64,000 bases of DNA from NCBI GenBank assembly GCA_947095535.1, contig OX352774.1:124001-188000 (forward strand). Direction: 5' to 3'. Each line of letters starts with the position of its first letter. The first letter of the stretch is position 1. Shown here piece by piece: positions 47,900 through 59,029 of the stretch. Source of the DNA: Poecilobothrus nobilitatus. Lineage: Eukaryota; Arthropoda; Insecta; Diptera; Dolichopodidae. The notes under the pieces are model-generated. The model made no database searches and was not told where the DNA came from. It saw only the letters and a list, made by a program, of their open reading frames with translations. The position numbers and the translations under genes are program-made.

Positions 47900-48960
47900 A
47901 ATGATGATATTTCTGTTTATTTATTTAATAATTTAAAATTTTATTATCATATCTTCGACGAAAAGTATTATCAGAGGCACACTATTATCATTAAAAGTAA
48001 ACATTTTAAGATATTTTACTTTTTAAAAACTACTTTCGATACAAATTTAAAGCAAATTTTCAATTTTTAAATTTGACTGCCACATTCATTATGATTTTAT
48101 TCTTAATATTTTCACTATTATAAAAGCTGGTAAAAGCTTCGCAACAGACTTTAAAGTAGTTTTGTTTAGACTTTAGTAGTTTTAAGTTAAAATTTTGATT
48201 TTTAAACTGAATTTTTGATGAAAACATGAAATATTCGAATTTTTTTTATTCATATAAAATTCGACGGACTTAGATAATTATATTTCATAACAGAAGTCAG
48301 AAACTTACTAAATATTATAGAAATGGATATTTTTCTTTAAAAAAAGAAAAAATAACATAGAAAATATCATTTTAGAAGCCTTCTCTCACAATAGATTCGT
48401 AATTTTGTACTAATTTATTATTAGACCATTAATAATATTGTTAGCCAGAAAAAAATAAGATTTATTAGATAATATCATAAGATCAGATATAGTCTTTGAA
48501 ATTGCTTAGTATGTGTGAATTCCGTCTCGGAAAATATTTCACCGCCAAAGAAAAAGTCGCGACGGTTCTATAAGATTTATTAAAAAGCTGTCGGAAACGA
48601 CCGTCACAAAAAAAAAGCGCTCGAAAATTTATGAAATTTTATCGGAGACATGAATCTTTTAATAAATATACCAAAGACCTCTTCCAAAAAACATTTAAAT
48701 AAAATAAATTCAGCAAATTTTTTTCAAGCAAAAAAAAAATAAACACTTGAAAGTAGTTTTGTTAAATAAAGTTAAAATTTTTGATATAGATAATGTAAAA
48801 AAATATTATAAATATTATATCATTACGAAAACACTAAGATTGATAGAAATATTTTTGCAAAAAAAAATAACAATAATTATTTAATAGATGTCCAAGTGTC
48901 ATATTTTTTTAAATTTCGTGTGAATTTCCACACGGAAAACATAAAGTTTCAGCTCGAGCT
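47900..48960. other. AT-rich DNA, no gene
   Basis: A slightly GC-richer patch (48520-48640) contains CGTCTCGG, GTCGCGACGG and GTCGGAAACGACCGTC. It has no ORF and no recognised repeat, but GCGCTCG and CGG words hint at the outer part of the inverted-repeat element that follows. Confidence 0.4.
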
Positions 48961-48967
48961 AAAAGGT

Positions 48968-49585
48968 AAAAACACATTCAGGGCGGCAATCGATGGCTGG
49001 ACGAATTTCGCGGCAAAAACAGCTGTTTTTTAATGACATAAAAATTTTTTTCTAAAACTAAAGAAAAATAGAGAGTAACATTTTAAAAAATATTAGAATT
49101 ATTTCGATTATTGGGATTGGTTTTAAATGTAACTAAAAAAATATTGTAGCGATTGGTGGGTGAATTCGAATTTCATAGCAAATGAAGATCGGAACAAGAT
49201 GATTTCTTCGTGAAATATTATATGGAAATAAAAGAAAAGGATGAAGAACATTTTTTGAAACTAACAAAAATGAATGTGTCTTCATTGAATTACTGTTTTC
49301 CTTATTACTTCCTCGATTAATTTTTCTTCAAATGACATATTATTATCTTAACCTATCTACAAATCGAATGTTAAAAAAATGGCATTAAAAATTGTTTTTG
49401 AATTTTAATCTCACAATATAACTATGTATATTGATTTCGCCGCTACAAAATTGTAAAATATAAATTTTTCAGCCGAGCAAAAACATCGCTGGCATTTTTT
49501 CGCCGGTTTTTATTTTGCACTTTATACGTGTGTTTCAAACAATTTTTGGCATATCGCCACGAACTGTTACCCTGAATGTGTTTTT
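48968..49585. repeat. Inverted repeat pair, possible MITE
   Basis: AAAAACACATTCAGGG (48968-48983) and its exact reverse complement (49570-49585) enclose 586 bp. Similarity continues inward (GGCAATCGATGGC versus AACAGTTCGTGGC) and outward (GAGCTAAAA versus AAGCTAAAA). No ORF lies between. It could be a MITE or foldback remnant; no target duplication identified. Confidence 0.55.
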
Positions 49586-50362
49586 AGCTTGGACCATTTT
49601 TCTTAATGATTAAAAAACTGTCAAAAATTACCACACGAAAAAACGGCGAGAAAAAATTAATGAGCTGTACCTAGCTTTTTTTATTTTATGTGTTTAGATT
49701 TGTTTTATTCATTTTTCTATTATATCAAGTAAGTGATTCCAACGTTTTTTTAATGGTGCTGATAGAAAAATGAAATTTTTAGGGAGTTTATTAAGGGAAT
49801 CAGTATGATAACGTTAATGTTTTTGCATCCACAGAAATTGTGCAATTGGGGATTTTCTAGTATAAATATAAAAATTAAAATAAAATTAAAATTATGGCAG
49901 CAAAAAATGAAATAATTGCTGAATATAGCGAAAAATAATTATCAGAGATAAAATTGATTCTGACGAAGCTATTATTCAAAACAAGCAATTTAAACATAAA
50001 AGAATTAGCCTTAGCAAATAATGATAAAATATTTGAAATACTTAATTGATATTCGAGAATTTAAAAAATTATTTAATGAGCTGCAAAACAATTCTGAAAA
50101 TAAAGATTGTATAAAAATTATATATTATATGATCCTCCAGTACAAATTATAAATAAAGAAGAAATGAGAAATTAATTAAAGAAAATCACGATTCATTATA
50201 TGGTGTACACTGTGGCATAAGTAAATGCATCAGTAAATTAAAACAAAAATATGTATGGAAAAATATGAATAAAATGGTGAAAAATTATATAAATAATTGC
50301 GAAATATGTAATAAAATAACAAGTAAATGCAACAGTAAGTCGATGCAACCGACTTATTAATA

Positions 50363-52741
50363 CCCTACACCTGAATAATTCGAATTAAATTAAAAATCCA
50401 TAAGTTTTTTTGGCAGCTGCTTGAACTTCTTCCCTTTTCTGTCTTATTCAACTCGAATTCAGGAACGTAAAAGAGGCATCCTCTTGGGATATGCTGGACA
50501 CCTTTGTAAAAAAACTTTAAGTTTCTATCTTTATTAATTTCGAAGATATGCTTGTTAGTCTTTGGGAGGTGTGTGTCAGGTACCCGAATTGTCACTCCAA
50601 TTCATCGCATCCATCTCAGGAACATAAAGAAAACATGCCAGAACACCATTGTACTAAATTTAAAGGTTCTATTTTTGTTGGTTTTGGAGATATGCTCGTT
50701 GCTCTTGTGCTCGTCCGGAAGTTTCCAAAATACGAACCCATGGTTCAAATTCTTTCAAATGTCAGTTTCCAATTTTACAGAAAAGGTATTAAAAATAACA
50801 GTTCTATCTTTGTTGGTTGCGGAGATATACTCGTTTGCTCTGGGGCTCGTTCGGAAGCTTCCAAGATTTGAACCCATGGACCAAATCCTTACAAATTTCA
50901 GAAACATAAATCAAACATGAAGGAACACCATTCTGCCTAATTTAAAGGTTATATCTTTGTTGCTTTTGGAGATAATATCATTTGCTCTGAGTCTCGTTCG
51001 GAAGCTTCCAAAATCCGAACCCAAGGACCAAATCCTCTCAAATTTCAGAGACCTAAATCAAACATGAAAGAACACCATTCTGCCAAATTTAAAGGTTATA
51101 TCTTTGTTTTTTTTGGAGATAATCTCATTTGCTCTAGGGCTGGTTCGGAAGCTTTCAAAATCCAAACCCATGGACCATATCCTCTTAAATTTTAGAGACA
51201 TAAATCAAACGGAAAAAACATCATTGTAAAAAATTTAAAGGTTCTATCTTTGTTGGTTTTGGAGATAATCTCGTTTGCTCTGGGGCTCGTTCGGAAGCTT
51301 CCAAAATCCAAACCCATGGTCCAAATCCCCTTAAATTTCAGAGACATAAATCGAACGGCAAGGAACATCATTGTACAAAATTTAAAGGTTCTATCTTTGT
51401 TGATTTTGGAGATAATCTCATTTGCTCTGGGGCTCGTTCGGAAGCTTCCAAAATCCGAACCCATGGACCAAATCCTCTCAAATTTTAGAGACTTAAATAA
51501 AACATGAAAGAACACCACTCTGTCAAATTTGAAGGTTATATCTTTATTGGTTTTGGAGATAATCTCATTTGCTCTGGCGCTCGTTTGGAAGCTTCCAAAA
51601 TCCGAACCCATGAACCAAATCCTCTCGAATTTTAGAGACCTAAATCAAACATTAGAGAACACCATTCTGCCAAATTTAAAGGTTATATCTTTGTTGGTTT
51701 TGGAGATAATCTCGTTTGCTCTGGGGCTCGTTCGGAAGCTTCCAAAATCCAAACCCATGGTCCAAATCCTCTTAAATTTCAGAGACATAAATCGAACGGC
51801 AAGGAACATCATTGTACAAAATTTAAAGGTTCTATCTTTGTTGATTTTGGAGATAATCTCGTTTGCTCTGGGGCTCGTTCAGAAGCTTCCAAGATCCGGA
51901 CCCATGAACCAAATCCTCTCAAATTTCAGAGACTTAAATAAAACATGAAAGAACACCACTCTGCCAAATTTAAAGGTTATATCTTAGTTGGTTTTGGAGA
52001 TAATCTCATTTGCTCTGGTGCTCGTTCGGAAGCTTCCAAAATCCAAACCCGTGGACCAAATTCTCTCAAATTTTAGAAACTTAAATTAAACATGAAAGAA
52101 CACCACTCTGTCCAAAATTGAAGGTTATATCTTTATTGGTTTTGGAGATAATCTCATTTGCTCTGGTGCTCGTTCGGAAGTTTCCAAAATCCAAACCCAT
52201 GGACCAAATCCTCTCAAATTTTAGAGACTTAAATTAAACATGAAAGAACACCACTCTGTCAAATTTGAAGGTTATATCTTTATTGGTTTTGGAGATAATC
52301 TCATTTGCTCTGGTGCTCGTTCGGAAGTTTCCAAAATCCAAACCCATGGACCAAATCCTCTTAAATTTCAGAGACATAAATCGAATGGGAAGGGACATCA
52401 TTGTACAAAATTTAAAGATTCTATCTTTGTTGGCTTTGGAGATAATCTCGTTTGCTCCGGAATCATTCGGAAGCTTCCAGAATCCGAACCCATGGACCGA
52501 TTTTGTCCAGATTCGAACTTAGCCTTCCTTTCGTAATTAGTAACCTACTATATAAATTTCATCAAGATAGCTTTATTAGTTTTTGAGTTATCGTGCGAAC
52601 GGACGGACGGACATCGTTAAATCGACTCAGGAGGTGATCCTGATTCAGAATATATATACATGTCCATATCTAACTCGCTTCCTTTTGGTGGTTACAAACA
52701 CCATATCAAAGTTAATATACCCTATACTTTAGGTGTAGGGT
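50363..52741. mobile_element. Satellite-bearing element with ACCCTACACCT inverted ends
   Basis: The left end TACCCTACACCTGAA and the right end AGGTGTAGGGTATA are inverted repeats. The gypsy reading frame stops at the left end and resumes on the right, so this is an insertion. The right 200 bp (52530-52741) is the reverse complement of repeat R3. The interior is a tandem array. Just outside the left end TAAGTCG ATGCAAC CGACTTA (50335-50355) forms a hairpin and AAAATAAC.AAGTA occurs on both sides (50316 and 52744), so the true element may begin near 50330. Confidence 0.7.
50560..52540. repeat. ~147-bp satellite array, about 13 units
   Basis: Units carry AAAGAACACCA.TCTG, AAATTTAAAGGTT, TATCTTTGTTGGTTTTGGAG, ATAATCTCATTTGCTCTGG, GCTCGTTCGGAAGCTTCC and AAAATCCAAACCCATGGACC. 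Unit starts near 50914, 51061, 51207, 51353, 51499, 51646, 51793, 51940, 52088, 52237 and 52383 give a 146-149-bp period; the first units are more diverged. Two subtypes (ATGAAAGAACACCACTCTGTC and ACGGCAAGGAACATCATTGTAC) alternate in blocks. 51240-51440 is nearly identical to 51680-51880, a higher-order period of about 439 bp. Open frames on both strands simply read through the array. Confidence 0.92.
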
Positions 52742-53111
52742 ATAAAAATAACTAAGTATACAAAAGAAAATTATGTAATTACAGACACGCCCATAACATC
52801 CTTTGAAACTATTACAATGATACATTTAGTCCATTAAGACCATCAAACAACTATAGGTACATTCTTACTTGACAATGTGAATTAACGAAATATGTCGAAG
52901 CTTATCTTTTAGAAATAAAAGCCGCAGTAACCGTTGATGAGTTTAGAAGGAGAAGACTGTTGGGATGAATATTTACCCTACTTATACGTATTATTATAAT
53001 TCAACATCACATTCTACGACAAAATACTCACCTTTCGAAAGGGTTTATGGCAAAATTGGGTTCTCTTTCTTGTCAAATATTTAAAAATAGAGATACTATT
53101 TATAATATAGA

Positions 53112-53592
53112 CAGCGATTCTTATACTTTATACTTCGCGGACCACGGATTAAAAAATCAGAAATCTGCGGACCACCAAATAAATTTTACTTTCATAGATT
53201 GCTTTGGTTTGATTTTATTTTGAATATTTTTTTAAAACCGTTAAATTTAAATATTTATAAAGGGTATACATACATAATATATGATGTAAATTTATAAACT
53301 GTCACTCTGAAATTACGTACACAGGGTAAAGGACACAGGGCTACAGGGCCCCTAGTCAGTTATATATTATATAATGATCGGGCTACTAGATTTTATTCAA
53401 ATTTAATGATTTTTTAAAAATAATTATTCAAGGAAAAAAACTAAATAATTTTTTTTCATTACAAAACTTTGAAACTAATTTTAATAACATATTTAGTATT
53501 TTTTTTTCATTAATCATATTTTTCTTCGCGGACCACTTAAAAAGAGTGCGCGGCCCACTAGTAGTCCGCGGACCACAGTTTAGGAACCGATG
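53112..53592. mobile_element. hAT-type MITE, 481 bp, inside gypsy pol
   Basis: The left end CAGCGATTCTTATACTTTATACTT, soon followed by CGCGGACCACG, and the right end (rc) CATCGGTTCCTAAACTGTGG then TCCGCGGAC are inverted repeats of the CAGNGGTTCTCAAACTGTGGTCCGCGGACC type known for one hAT group. The flanks AATATAGA and AATTATAG resemble an 8-bp duplication. The integrase frame continues across it. No ORF inside. Confidence 0.8.
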
Positions 53593-54108
53593 AATTATAG
53601 ATGATTATTTAAAACATTTAAAAATAAAATTAAAACACGCTCAAGAAAGAGGAAAGAATTATCTAATTATTATAGATAAACAAAACAAAAGACTAAACAA
53701 CAATAATGTAAATATTTCAAATTTTAAAATTAATGACTTTGTATATATGAAAAATAATAATATAAAGTAACTTGATTTTCCGTTTAAATGACCATTTAAA
53801 ATTATTTCACAAAAAGGTCCAAATAATTGTAAACAATAAAGAATTAGAAGTATGTACATAACAATAATTTAATTAAATCTAGAAGAAAAATTATATGAAT
53901 AGAATAAAATATGTACATTTTTAAAATAAGCTAAGAATATTTTTTTTTGATATGTATGTACATTATTATGTACACAAAAATTTATCATTAAGATCTAAAA
54001 ATAAATTATACTTTCATAAATAAGTTAATATGACAGTAAATTGAAATTAAATTATTTTAAATTTTAAGAAATAAGTATAAACTAATATTTTTTTCTTTGG
54101 GGGGAGGA

Positions 54109-54480
54109 TGTAATATAACTTGACTTGTTCACAAATTTATTTCCATGACTGTAAATTAAACATTACCAAAATAACTTTACAAAACTTATTTCTGTTTATT
54201 TTGTATACAATATCAAGTACATTTAATTTCATATAATTTATTTAATAAGGAAGAAGATCAAATTGCATCTTTCGTTTAGATTTTAGATAACATAAAATTG
54301 TTGACCAAACATTTTGTGTGATCACACTTTCAATTGCAAACATCTGTTTATTTTGTATCGTACAATATCAAGTACATTTACTTTCATATAATTTATTTAA
54401 TAAAGAAGAAGATCAAATTACATCTTTCGTTTAGAGTTTTAAGAGTCATTCTAAAATTTAACGACCAGTACAGAATTTAA
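54109..54480 (+). repeat. gypsy-like 3' LTR with internal duplication
   Basis: TGTAATATAACTTGAC begins right after the purine tract. AATATCAAGTACATTTA.TTTC, ATATAATTTATTTAATAA.G and CATCTTTCGTTTAGA occur twice (54210-54285 and 54365-54435), each with an AATAA signal. The 3' limit is not clear; no matching 5' LTR precedes pol. Confidence 0.6.
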
Positions 54481-55037
54481 TTTTTTTGAAAACTTACTTC
54501 ATTGAATTTTGTTTTAATTATATTTTTTATATATTATAAATATTTAACAATTGGGAGCGCACTTTTTAACTTTCTACAAGTTTTAAGAGTAAAATCATCA
54601 AAAAAATCGCTGCTGATTTATCCATTCTGTTCCTATAATTCAAATATAAGTAGTTAAATAAGAAAAGATGAATAAATTAAAAAATTTTTTTATTTCATTT
54701 ACATTAAAAAATAAAAACAATTTTGACTTCATTTTAAAAACACAAAAAATGTTATAAATTATTAAAAAAATAAAAAAAAAAGTGTCACCTATGTTACTAT
54801 TAATTAAATTGGTGATACAAATTTCTAATTATAATACACTCGTAATACTTTTGATAAAATAAATTTAGGTAATTGTATTTTATTCAATTTAGTACATTTA
54901 GTTTTCTTACATAAATTGTCTTGATGGTTCAGCCTTTTTATATATTTTAATTAAAGTAAATGGTAACAGATTAGACTTGACGTAACAGAGGATACATGTA
55001 GTAACAGAGTAGAATGTTACTATTGATAAGTGATAAA

Positions 55038-56330
55038 TTACTTTTCAGCAACGTCGATTGTAACATCAAAATTGTAATAAACAATTCGACCTCTCATTTT
55101 TAAATTTGGACTTGGTAAGATTTCAATCATTTCGTCTATTTTAATATATGAAATATCATCTTCTTGTACCTTAAAGTTTTTTTTGAAATTGTCCGTAGAA
55201 AGTAAAAACAAAACTTTTAAATATTCATCTTCAACTTCAGACTGTGCTATCCCAACATACTTATAAAGTGTTGTTTTTTCACCTACAATTTTAATCAATA
55301 AAAATATTCCATTAATCATTTTTGTTTTCTTTGGTAATATATTTTCTTTTACATTTTCATCTTCTGATGAAGTAGGAGCGTAAACTTCATTATAAGTAAG
55401 TAATTTTTTTGTGAATTTTATTTGGTTTTTCGGTTTTCATTATTTTTGTTTTGTAAATTTGGGTTAAAACAATTACAAAAAGCGGTTATATTATTAGAGC
55501 AGAAGCAACTAACTTCTCGATATAAAAGAGTCCCTTGATCTTGTGCCAGAATTTGGTGTACGCGCATAGATTCTTTTAACATGGGTATATTCGATGGAAG
55601 AGTTTCTTCCATCGAATATTTTAATTTGAATTCAAAATTAACGTGCATTTTGCATGCACATGTATTTCTGCTTGAAACAGTAGGTGGCACAATATAAAAT
55701 GGACGATTAGCACTGAAATATGAATAAGAATAACGTCCTCCTTCTGATTTATATTTCTTGTAAAGATTTTTCAAAGTATCAAGAAGGTATCGTTTTTATG
55801 TTTTAATTTTAAATTTCGTTTTCGTATCTTTTTTACCAGCAGTAGCACGACTAACGTCGTCCCAGTAAAAATATTTTATTTTTCTAACTGATGGTTTAAC
55901 ATAGTTTTCTTTTTAGTCTGACGTACTCTTGTTAAATTTAAAACTTTCGACTCTAGATTTCTTTTAATTTATATTTTCTAATTATTTTGTTCTGTAAAAT
56001 AGACTTGAAACCTTCTTTTTGGCTCTTTAACCGTAATTCTGCATACTTATTTCTTAAACTTTCAGTTAATATGTGATATTCTAACAAATTTTTGGTTATA
56101 ATTTTAATCCCAGGATCTGTTACATTTGGCAAACAATTTTTTATCATTTCGTCGGTTTTGGAACGTGGACTTAAATTAATTTGTTTTTTTATTTGTGATG
56201 CCACGACCCCGGATCGCTTGTTTTCGATATTTATCAACTTTTTTTTTTAATTTTATATTTTCTGCTTCCAATTTAATATTTTTTCTATATACTGCATATG
56301 TTTCCCGGCGAACTTTTTTACGGCCACGTA
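55038..56330 (-). pseudogene. Unassigned transposon protein, unit 1 copy
   Basis: Minus-strand pieces in order: 56237-55953 (KQINLSPRSKTDEMI, then LRNKYAELRLKSQKEG), then a broken stretch with SRATAGKKDTKT (about 55850-55820), then 55774-55418 (LYKKYKSEGGRYSYSYFS, ANRPFYIVPPTVSSRNTCAC), then 55319-55038 ending YYNFDVTIDVAEK. The segment RPFYIV.P..S.RNTCACK.H is a Cys motif I associate with a family of arthropod transposon proteins whose name I cannot give. The catalytic middle part is missing between 55418 and 55319, so this is an internally deleted copy. Confidence 0.6.
55587..55619. other. 15-bp perfect hairpin present only in unit 1
   Basis: ATATTCGATGGAAGA, loop GTT, TCTTCCATCGAATAT. The corresponding place in unit 2 (about 59990-60005) has lost 34 bp covering it, which breaks the reading frame there. 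Confidence 0.85.
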
Positions 56331-56370
56331 CGTGTGTGGGATTCTAATCTGCACTCCCTCTGTATTTATT
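56330..56370 (-). mobile_element. SINE S1 fragment in unit 1
   Basis: ACGTGTGTGGGATTCTAATCTG and CACTCCCTCTGTATTTA are the reverse complement of the B-box part of SINE S1. The rest of the head, present in unit 2, is deleted here. Confidence 0.7.
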
Positions 56371-57114
56371 TTTTATTTAAAAATGAGCTTAAAAATAGAA
56401 CTATTTAGTTATTTTCGTACTTTTTTATATAAATAAAAACTATTATATAAAAGTATCACATAACTTCCATAATTAATTATTTTAAAAAAGAATATATATG
56501 TTTATTTATCGTTTTCAACATGAAACAGAGTTGACTTGTATTTAATGCACGTGCTAAGAAAAAAGCTTTCGTATACAACAAAAACTACAATTACACTGAT
56601 TTATTTTGAAATTTTTTATTATGTTCAATATTAAACACATAACAATCGCGTGATGTAGTTTGGTCAACAATAACTGTAAATTCATTCAGTTTCAGAAACA
56701 GAGTTGACATAACAGAGCAAACATAAAGTGCGGACAAGACAATTTTATTTTAAAAAGCGTTAATAAAACATTTTGTTTTAATTTTGTGTTCACATTTGAT
56801 ATTGGGAATATTTATTTGTTTAAGTAATTGTAAATTCAAATTTTATTTTCAGTTTTTTATACTAATATAAAAGGATTGAACTTTTAGAATGCATATGTGA
56901 ACATACCTTTTTCACGTAATTTCGACACTAAAATGGATTTTTTTTTAAATTTTAAAAAATTTTCGCCAATTCCTTTTTAAGTAGAAAAGCCTTATAAACA
57001 ATAGTTTTATATTAAGCAATAAACAAAACTAATAATATTTTGTAGGATAAAGATATTTAATGCTCAACTTCAGGACAGTCAATGGTTGTTAAATTTTAGA
57101 TTGACTCTTAAACG

Positions 57115-57610
57115 TTATAATTTTTATGTAAATGATTCATGTTTATATGCAATGATATTTTGATAATCTGTTGGTTAATTATCACATATGGAAATAATAT
57201 TGTAGAACGATACTAGGTCAATATATTGTATTGCATTCTTGTCCCAAATAAAATTCTATGTAACAAAGCAATAAAGTAATATAATTTATTGCTTTGATAA
57301 AATTTATTTGTCTTTGATAAAATTCGTATGGATTTGGGAAAATCCAAATTACTATATAAGGATTGATTTTCGAAAATAAAAATCAGATATATTCATATCA
57401 CAAAACTAAATAGTTTATTATTTTATACTATTTATTCTGTACAAACCAGCAATTCCAGGAACGTGCAGATTAAATAGCTATGTAATTTATTATTCTATTA
57501 TTAATATACCGTGCCTTTATAATACGGAAAAGTAGTCAATCAGCTTTGCTAGGTGATAGGCGCATTCTTCATGCCGTTAAAATATACGAAGGAACTTTTT
57601 GCATCATAAA
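57115..57610 (+). repeat. LTR-like block in unit 1
   Basis: AACGTTATAATTTTTATG, TAGAACGATACTAGGTCAAT and CCCAAATAAAATTCTATG match 41515-41711. Downstream come TACTATATAAGGATTG (TATA-like) and TAATATACCGTGCC, then ATAAATTTGGTGAGCATC near 57605. TTTGGTGA next to an LTR end resembles a primer-binding site, but no paired LTR is present. Repeated in unit 2 at 61735-62225. Confidence 0.45.
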
Positions 57611-57764
57611 TTTGGTGAGCATCTAAGTATGCTCATATCTTTCTGGTCAGAAAGTATTAGGGAATATAAAACTAATTTATGACAGATAGACAAAACTTAT
57701 TACAATAGCTGAAGTTTGAATGTGTGCGTGAAAATTTGATTTTATGGTTTTTACGAAGCTATCT

Positions 57765-58160
57765 GACATTTTGATAATAAATTTTAAGATTCATTATCGA
57801 AGAAATTCTGTAATTTGAAAATTTTTTTGTTATTTTTATTAAATTAGGATAAGGATCGAAAAAACTTGCTGTGTATCTCTCTAGTTCTTTGCATGTACTC
57901 CATTCTTTTATTGGAAGCATGACTCCGGTAGGAATCTAAATCAGATGTAACCTCTTTCTTCGATATATTTAATGTTTCGTAGAACTTTAAAAAGAGATTT
58001 AATAACTCATTGAAGTTTGATGGTAAATCTCGTAATGCGTACCTTAGTATTCATTAATGTTTTGTCATAGATGCACACATGATCATCTTAATTGTGCAAA
58101 TATGCAAGATAAAGTCCTACGTTTTCATACACACGATGATCACGTAAACGAGCGAGAACA
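57765..58160 (-). pseudogene. Conserved TE-associated ORF, copy 2 (unit 1)
   Basis: Minus-strand homologue of the 95-residue frame at 39246-39533: TCTACAATTTTA, CGTGATCATCGTGTGTATG, TTACCATCAAACTTCAATG and CGGAGTCATGCTTCC are shared. Several changes break the frame (for example near 58030). Confidence 0.5.
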
Positions 58161-58409
58161 AAATTACATATGTACAACTTATAATTAAATTCGATCTACA
58201 ATTTTATATGAATCAAAAATAACTTTAGTTTAATAGATTAAGAATTAGGTTTAAGAATGAACCATATTATATAAGAACTGAAATATTAGCATAGAATAAG
58301 TAATAAATTATAAAATAGAAAAAGGCCAAATGTCTACAAGGCAAAAGACAATTATATTACTAGTCAATATTTATATTTGCTGGTACTACATATAAATAAA
58401 TAAATAAAA

Positions 58410-58850
58410 TATTGAAATCCCCATACAACATATAAAGGGTGAAAAGGGCTCCTTTGGAACCAAAAATATTTCAAATTTTTTTGGATAGTAACACAACAAA
58501 CTCTATCAAATGCCTTTTGCGGCTATCATCTCTTTCATCATCATCCTTTTGATACGAAGTGAGTGAGTGAGTGTTTGAGTGGTTTCATGCATTTGTTAGA
58601 AGCAGCTTTATATATATAATAACTAGTAATATGTGCTTTCATTGCATTGGGGTATCATTGAAAAGATCTTGATGAGCTTTTCAACTTTTGTTTGGAGACC
58701 ATTTTTCTGCGATGCCCTTCTTGGCTCCTGAAACTATTTATAAGCCCTTAATATAAAACACAGCGGTATATTATCATGTAGGGTATCATTAAAAAGATCT
58801 TGGCCAGCTGTACGATTTTTGTTTATGGACCGTTGGATGATGAGTTGTGT
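58410..58850. repeat. R4 repeat in unit 1
   Basis: ATACAACATATAAAGGGTG, TCCTTTGGAACCAAAAATAT and CTCTATCAAATG match 39790-39900. The following part (AAAAGATCTTG, TTTTGTTTGGAGACCATTTT, GGCTCCTGAAACTATTTATA) is the reverse complement of the unit at 40226-40330. Confidence 0.7.
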
Positions 58851-59029
58851 TTGATAAATAACTGTGGTTAATCACAATTATTCGTAGCCAATATTTATAA
58901 TTTTTGTAATTTACTCTAACTAATAAGTATTTGGTAGCCCTCAAAAGGGCTTTATTTGTATTTGATTAATTCTTATGTCCATTGTGAGTTAAAAAACAGT
59001 ATATAGTTTCTTTATGATTTTATTTAAAA

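Larger units (their letters stand above)
49890..54108 (+). pseudogene. gypsy-type retrotransposon pol relic (integrase region)
   Basis: 49893-50330 encodes the end of pol with an H2C2 zinc-binding integrase N-terminus: ENHDSLYGVHCGISK, then YVWKNMNKMVKNYI and NCEICNK. Integrase core pieces resume at 52750 (NYVITDTPITSFETIT) and about 53000 (STSHSTTKYSPFERVYGK). The C-terminal part resumes at 53595 (DDYLKHLKIKLKHAQERGK, then FKINDFVYMKNN). Two insertions split it: a satellite-bearing element at 50363-52741 and a MITE at 53112-53592. A purine tract GGGGGGAGGA precedes the LTR at 54109. RT and protease are not recognisable upstream. Dead copy; only short diagnostic motifs are given. Confidence 0.8.
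54973..56717. repeat. Direct TTGACRTAACAGAG motifs flanking the unassigned transposon
   Basis: AGACTTGACGTAACAGAG (54973-54990), GTAACAGAG (55001), AAACAGAGTTGACTTGT (56523) and AGAGTTGACATAACAGAG (56700-56717) lie on either side of the coding fragments. Unit 2 has the same set plus extra copies at 60938-60987. These may be subterminal repeats of that element; termini and target duplication were not found. Confidence 0.5.

Noticed and set aside
48520..48640. GC-richer patch as a regulatory element or exon
   Set aside because: No ORF, splice sites or repeat partner could be seen; left as unassigned.
51192..51948. Repeat protein encoded by the array (open frames on both strands)
   Set aside because: Unit length varies between 146 and 149 bp so frames drift, open frames occur on both strands, and no start or splice context is seen.
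50560..52540. CRISPR-like array
   Set aside because: Units are ~147-bp contiguous repeats without unique spacers, and the DNA is clearly eukaryotic.
57595..57625. TTTGGTGAGCATC as a proven primer-binding site
   Set aside because: No paired LTR, gag or pol frame follows; kept only as a possibility in the LTR-like entry.
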